Shown here: positions 60,819 to 64,000 of the stretch, piece after piece | Layout: the number at the start of each line of letters is the position of its first letter | Position numbering within the stretch: the stretch's first letter is position 1 | Source of the DNA: Shewanella pealeana ATCC 700345 | Lineage (GTDB): Bacteria > Pseudomonadota > Gammaproteobacteria > Enterobacterales > Shewanellaceae | Assembly (NCBI RefSeq): GCF_000018285.1 | Contig: NC_009901.1 | Coordinates: 3,905,001 to 3,969,000 of the forward strand | Direction of reading: 5' to 3' | Length of the DNA: 64,000 bases | The notes under the pieces: generated by a model | Seen by the model: only the letters and a program-made list of their open reading frames with translations | The model's database searches: none | What the model was told of the DNA's origin: nothing | Made by a program: the position numbers and the translations under genes

Positions 60819-62702
60819 TTACTGAGGCATGCTACCCTGAATGATTGTCGCGCTATTATGGCTTCCCGTAGAAGTCACAACAGCAGTGTTACTTGCATTG
60901 TATTGCATAATTGAAACATGGTTACCTGCGCCACCATAAACAAATACGTCTGTAGTGTGATTGTCACCTGTTTGAGCTACAGTAATATCATTTTCAGCGC
61001 CCCACCAAGACTCAACTGATGCTTCGTTAAACTCACCAGTTTGTGAAATATCAACAACCGACTGGTCATGCGATGCATCAGCATAAACACGGTTACTGGT
61101 ACCATCTTGTGAAACCATAAGGATATTATCCGCTCCCCAAGTACCTGCACCAACGGTGTCACCGTAATAACTAGGTGTATTCCCCCCCCCCGTAATGACG
61201 TTATCAGAACCTTGCTGGTCAATGATGATTTGGCTACCGCTACCATAACGCGTGCCAGCACCAGCATAGTTACCCTCACCATTTTGATTAATACTAATGC
61301 TGTTGCCATAACTGTCATCTGCTTGCTCAACAACTGCAGTATTGTTTTCGCCTACTTGAACAATAACGGCTGCATCACCGTTACCCGCTTGGCTTACAAT
61401 TGCTTCATTACCGTTACCCGCAGTGCTACCACTTTGAGTCAGTGTTAGTTGGTTGTTTGAACCACCCTGTGTCACGTTGGCAACGTTTGACTCATCAAAT
61501 TGAGTAATGGTTGCCGTTTGAGCTGTACCAGTCTGATTAACTGTGGCGCTGTTACCTTGGTCTTGCTGGCTTAACGAAACAACACTTAAGTCACTTGCTT
61601 GAGTGATATTAGCAACTTGGCCTGCACCTGACTGATTAACTGATGCTTGGTTTTGATTACCAATTTGCTCAACCATAGCAGACTGTGAAGTGCCCGCATC
61701 CGCAGTTTGATTTACATAGATGTTGTTAAGGTTACCTGTTTGGCTAGCGCTTAACGTATTACCTAAATGCTCTGAACCCGCTTGATTAGCAAAAAGGCCG
61801 TTACCATTGCCTGTTTGTGTTGCGGTAACTGAGTCATTAGCTTGCTGGTTAATATAGCCTTGGTTGTTATTACCAACTTGCTCAAGGTTTGCTACAGCAA
61901 GTTCACCAGTTTGAGAAACACTGGCAATGTTTGCATCGCCTAACTGACTAACATTCGCTGTGGTTTGCATCGCTGTTTGGCTAATATAACCATTATTGCC
62001 TGCACCATTTTGGTTAAGGGTCGCCACTGTCGAGTCTGATTTATCATAATGATCATCTGCATTAGTGAACTGGTCGATAACACCAATGTTCGCACTGCCT
62101 GTTTGGTTTAGCTCTGCAGTTGCATAATCAGCATCACCTTGCTGAATCGTTGCATTATTACCGCCACCTACATTTTGGGTGATGGTTGCACTTGCGTGAT
62201 CTGTTGCCATGTTATTGATAAATGCCGTATCACCAGAACCGTTTTGAGTAATGCTTGATAGTGAGCCATCTGCACTATCTTGGAAAATACTCGCATCGTT
62301 AGTATCACCATTTTGGGTGATTATCGCAGTCGCTTGCTCTTGTGTGCCGCGTTGCAGCCTGATGCTTGCGTAGTTACCATCACCAGTAGTGTCAACTGTA
62401 GCCGTCGAAGTACTAATCTCATCGTGCTGCTGGATATTGGCTTGGTTACCATTACCTAACTGATCAATATCAGCAGTCGCGAAAGAGGTTTCAGTTTGTG
62501 AGATAGACGCTTCGTTCGTGCTACCGTTTTGATCGACTGTTGCAGTATTGTTTGAGCTTTCGATAGATTGAGATACGTATGCTTGGTTGGTATCACCAGC
62601 TTGATTTACTGTTGCAGTATTATTAGTGCTTTCTGCTGCGTAAGCGCTAGTCGATGCAAATATCGCTGATGAGACCAGCAGTGCAATTTTAGTGTGTTTC
62701 AT
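60819..62702 (-). CDS. Large curlin-repeat (functional amyloid-type) extracellular protein
   Basis: 627 residues with signal peptide MKHTKIALLVSSAIFASTSAYA. The rest is about 25 imperfect repeats of roughly 20-23 residues of the curlin type (N-x-A-x-V-x-Q-x-G-x-x-N-x-A-x-I-x-Q), rich in Asn, Gln, Gly, Thr and Ala and free of Cys. This predicts a beta-solenoid amyloid subunit exported to the surface. At 627 residues it is about four times CsgA. No csgE, csgF or csgG homologue is seen beside it. A G10 run at 61182-61191 encodes glycines near residue 505. The family assignment is firm, the assembly route is not. Confidence 0.9.
   Translation of the reverse strand: MKHTKIALLVSSAIFASTSAYAAESTNNTATVNQAGDTNQAYVSQSIESSNNTATVDQNGSTNEASISQTETSFATADIDQLGNGNQANIQQHDEISTSTATVDTTGDGNYASIRLQRGTQEQATAIITQNGDTNDASIFQDSADGSLSSITQNGSGDTAFINNMATDHASATITQNVGGGNNATIQQGDADYATAELNQTGSANIGVIDQFTNADDHYDKSDSTVATLNQNGAGNNGYISQTAMQTTANVSQLGDANIASVSQTGELAVANLEQVGNNNQGYINQQANDSVTATQTGNGNGLFANQAGSEHLGNTLSASQTGNLNNIYVNQTADAGTSQSAMVEQIGNQNQASVNQSGAGQVANITQASDLSVVSLSQQDQGNSATVNQTGTAQTATITQFDESNVANVTQGGSNNQLTLTQSGSTAGNGNEAIVSQAGNGDAAVIVQVGENNTAVVEQADDSYGNSISINQNGEGNYAGAGTRYGSGSQIIIDQQGSDNVITGGGNTPSYYGDTVGAGTWGADNILMVSQDGTSNRVYADASHDQSVVDISQTGEFNEASVESWWGAENDITVAQTGDNHTTDVFVYGGAGNHVSIMQYNASNTAVVTSTGSHNSATIIQGSMPQ
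61182..61191. repeat. C10/G10 homopolymer in the curlin-repeat gene
   Basis: Ten consecutive C on the plus strand encode three glycines and part of a threonine codon (ITGGGNTP). A one-base change would truncate the last fifth of the protein. Confidence 0.95.
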
Positions 62703-63234
62703 ATCCCTATACCCTTTCCCTTGGTTATCATGATGAGGTAACAGATAAGCCTGTTTACCACGACTTGGAGCTATTGTTCTTAGTTAGCAGTCAGCTCCAA
62801 TGACACAATATTTGAACAGCTCATGCGCAATAACATGTGCAATAAATAGTTATATTGATAAACACTTAAAGCATGCCGCCAAATTATTGGCACTGATTAT
62901 GCGCAGTGCAAGCAATCTCTGAATCCCCCCAAAGTATTAAGCCAATCTAGCCTAAAGTCGTATAATCCCAGCTAATATAGACTTAACTACTACCCACGCC
63001 CTTCTCTCGCCCCCTTTCAAAAGTGTGCAAACAAGTAAAATTCCAACTTAATGAAACCGCGTATGATCAAACAGAAACTCATCATGTCCCCCTAAAAACT
63101 CAAGCTCCAAAATACTTGTGCAACAAAAAACGAGAGTCACAAAAAACAAACAAACACAACCAAAAGCACACAATCATTTCATCGTGGTAACTTTACTGGT
63201 ATCTTTGCTGCGCATATTTAGAAAGGACACTCCA
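62703..63234. other. 532-bp intergenic region, no gene
   Basis: Promoter region shared by the curlin gene (left) and the SPFH gene (right). AT-rich with no frame over 30 codons that carries a ribosome site. The SPFH ribosome site is gaaaggacactcca at about 63221-63234. Confidence 0.5.
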
Positions 63235-64000
63235 ATGCTACAAAAATCAAAACTTAGCCAATTTTTCAAATCGGCTTCAGTGGTAAAGCTACTACCGCTT
63301 GCACTCATAATCATCGCCATCTTTAACTCCTACTTCATCGTTATTGAAGGTCATGTCGGCGTAGTGAAACGCTTTGGCGAAGCCAAGGATCAACAAAATC
63401 CTGGTTTACACTTTAAGATCCCCTTTATTGAAACCGTCGAGATGATTGAAGTGCGTACCCGTAAGAATGCCGAGAAAATGGCCTCTAGTACTAAAGAACA
63501 GATGCCAGTAACAATTGAGGTTTCGGTTAACTGGACAGTTAATAAAGAAGCCGCGTTAGAGTTATTTAAACGTTACGGCGGCCTTACTCAATTTGAACAA
63601 CGCATTCTGGACCCGCGTTTTCGCTCGGCAACCAAAGACACTATCCCTCAATTTGAAGCAGAGCAGCTTATACAAGACCGAGCCAGTGCAATTCAGGGCA
63701 TCGAGCGTCGCTTAGCCGAAGAAATGGAAGGCTTCCCTGTTGTGGTCGATAACATTCAAATTGAAAACATTATTCTGCCGCAAAAATACATTAACTCGAT
63801 TGAAATCAAGCAGACAGAAAAGAACCTTGCTGCCGCTGAGGAGCATAAGCTTGAGCGTCAACGCCTTGAAGCATTAAGAGCAGTAAACACCGCCGATGCA
63901 CGAGCGAAAGGCATTCTTAAAGTGGCTGAGGCCGAAGCGCAATCCATACTGCTAAAAGGTAAAGCTGAGGCACAGGCAATTGAAGCCAAAGCTAAGGCAC
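63235..64000 (+). CDS. SPFH/band-7 (prohibitin-like) protein, cut by the right edge
   Basis: 255 codons are visible with no stop, so it is partial at the 3' end. It begins MLQKSKLSQFFKSASVVKLLPLALIIIAIFNSYFIVIEGHVGVVKRFGEAKDQQNPG: one membrane segment (about residues 18-36) followed by the band-7 domain (ETVEMIEVRTRKNAEKMASSTKEQMPVTIEVSVNWTV), then a charged coiled coil (AAEEHKLERQRLEALRAVNTADARAKGILKVAEAEAQ) as in prohibitins and HflK. Start supported by gaaaggacactcc. Membrane-microdomain or protease-regulator role is the family norm. Confidence 0.93.
   Translation, partial: MLQKSKLSQFFKSASVVKLLPLALIIIAIFNSYFIVIEGHVGVVKRFGEAKDQQNPGLHFKIPFIETVEMIEVRTRKNAEKMASSTKEQMPVTIEVSVNWTVNKEAALELFKRYGGLTQFEQRILDPRFRSATKDTIPQFEAEQLIQDRASAIQGIERRLAEEMEGFPVVVDNIQIENIILPQKYINSIEIKQTEKNLAAAEEHKLERQRLEALRAVNTADARAKGILKVAEAEAQSILLKGKAEAQAIEAKAKA

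Noticed and set aside
1..64000. tRNA, rRNA, CRISPR and prophage signals
   Set aside because: No rRNA or regular direct-repeat array was seen, and no cluster of phage or transposase genes. Small tRNA genes could be missed by eye but none was found.

Overview
The window looks like a chromosomal segment of a marine gammaproteobacterium, most likely a Shewanella. The basis is gene content and protein style rather than any rRNA: a 562-residue NAD-malic enzyme, MetE/MetR with MetJ boxes, an ScsBCD thiol-redox operon, a GlyGly-CTERM surface protein, a PsrAB/PhsAB-type anaerobic reductase with an FNR-like box, many LysR regulators and GGDEF proteins, and a large curlin-repeat protein. I see no rRNA, tRNA, CRISPR array, intact insertion sequence or prophage. 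The species cannot be told from this alone.

Layout. 0-7 kb: a degenerate dispersed repeat, a 266-bp MITE-like element, malic enzyme, and a molybdopterin/Fe-S reductase pair (A and B subunits, no membrane anchor), followed by about 1.5 kb without a credible gene. 7-15.5 kb: a PAP2 phosphatase, two tandem paralogous TPR-GGDEF diguanylate cyclases, QueG, dodecin, and an AhpD-like protein divergent from a LysR regulator. 15.5-20 kb: scsD-scsC-scsB and a small membrane protein. 20-28 kb: metE/metR divergent around MetJ and MetR-like sites, an HDOD protein, a second MITE, an SGNH hydrolase lipoprotein, and btuB behind a cobalamin riboswitch and a promoter overlapped by a MetJ operator. 28-36 kb: a BlaI/BlaR-type pair whose protease carries a TonB-like C-terminus, a secreted protein with a tandem repeat in its signal peptide, a third MITE, an FMN reductase divergent from a LysR gene, and a symporter fused to a solute-binding protein. 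36-41 kb: rsuA, pyrC, small secreted and zincin-like proteins, ppiC, and a sugar dehydrogenase flanked by two direct copies of the dispersed repeat.

41-64 kb: a two-gene operon joining a GshB-like ATP-grasp ligase to an N-formylglutamate-amidohydrolase/DUF1704 zincin fusion; a second PAP2 enzyme; a GGDEF protein with a feedback site; a broken LVIVD/cadherin-like GlyGly-CTERM gene; a double-CDGSH glutamate-synthase-like protein; an HAD phosphatase; a GlnD homologue whose HD active site is eroded; a beta-CASP hydrolase; two outer-membrane proteins; a curlin-repeat protein; and the start of an SPFH/prohibitin gene cut by the right edge.

Working together: the methionine/B12 block (metE, metR, btuB) is tied together by MetJ-like operators plus a B12 riboswitch. 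The Scs genes form a periplasmic thiol relay. Three surface-protein genes within 55.9-62.7 kb carry G9, G8 and G10 homopolymers and may be contingency loci. The best candidates for little-described biology are the ATP-grasp/DUF1704 operon, the symporter-SBP fusion, the HD-less GlnD paralogue and the poly-G surface gene cluster.
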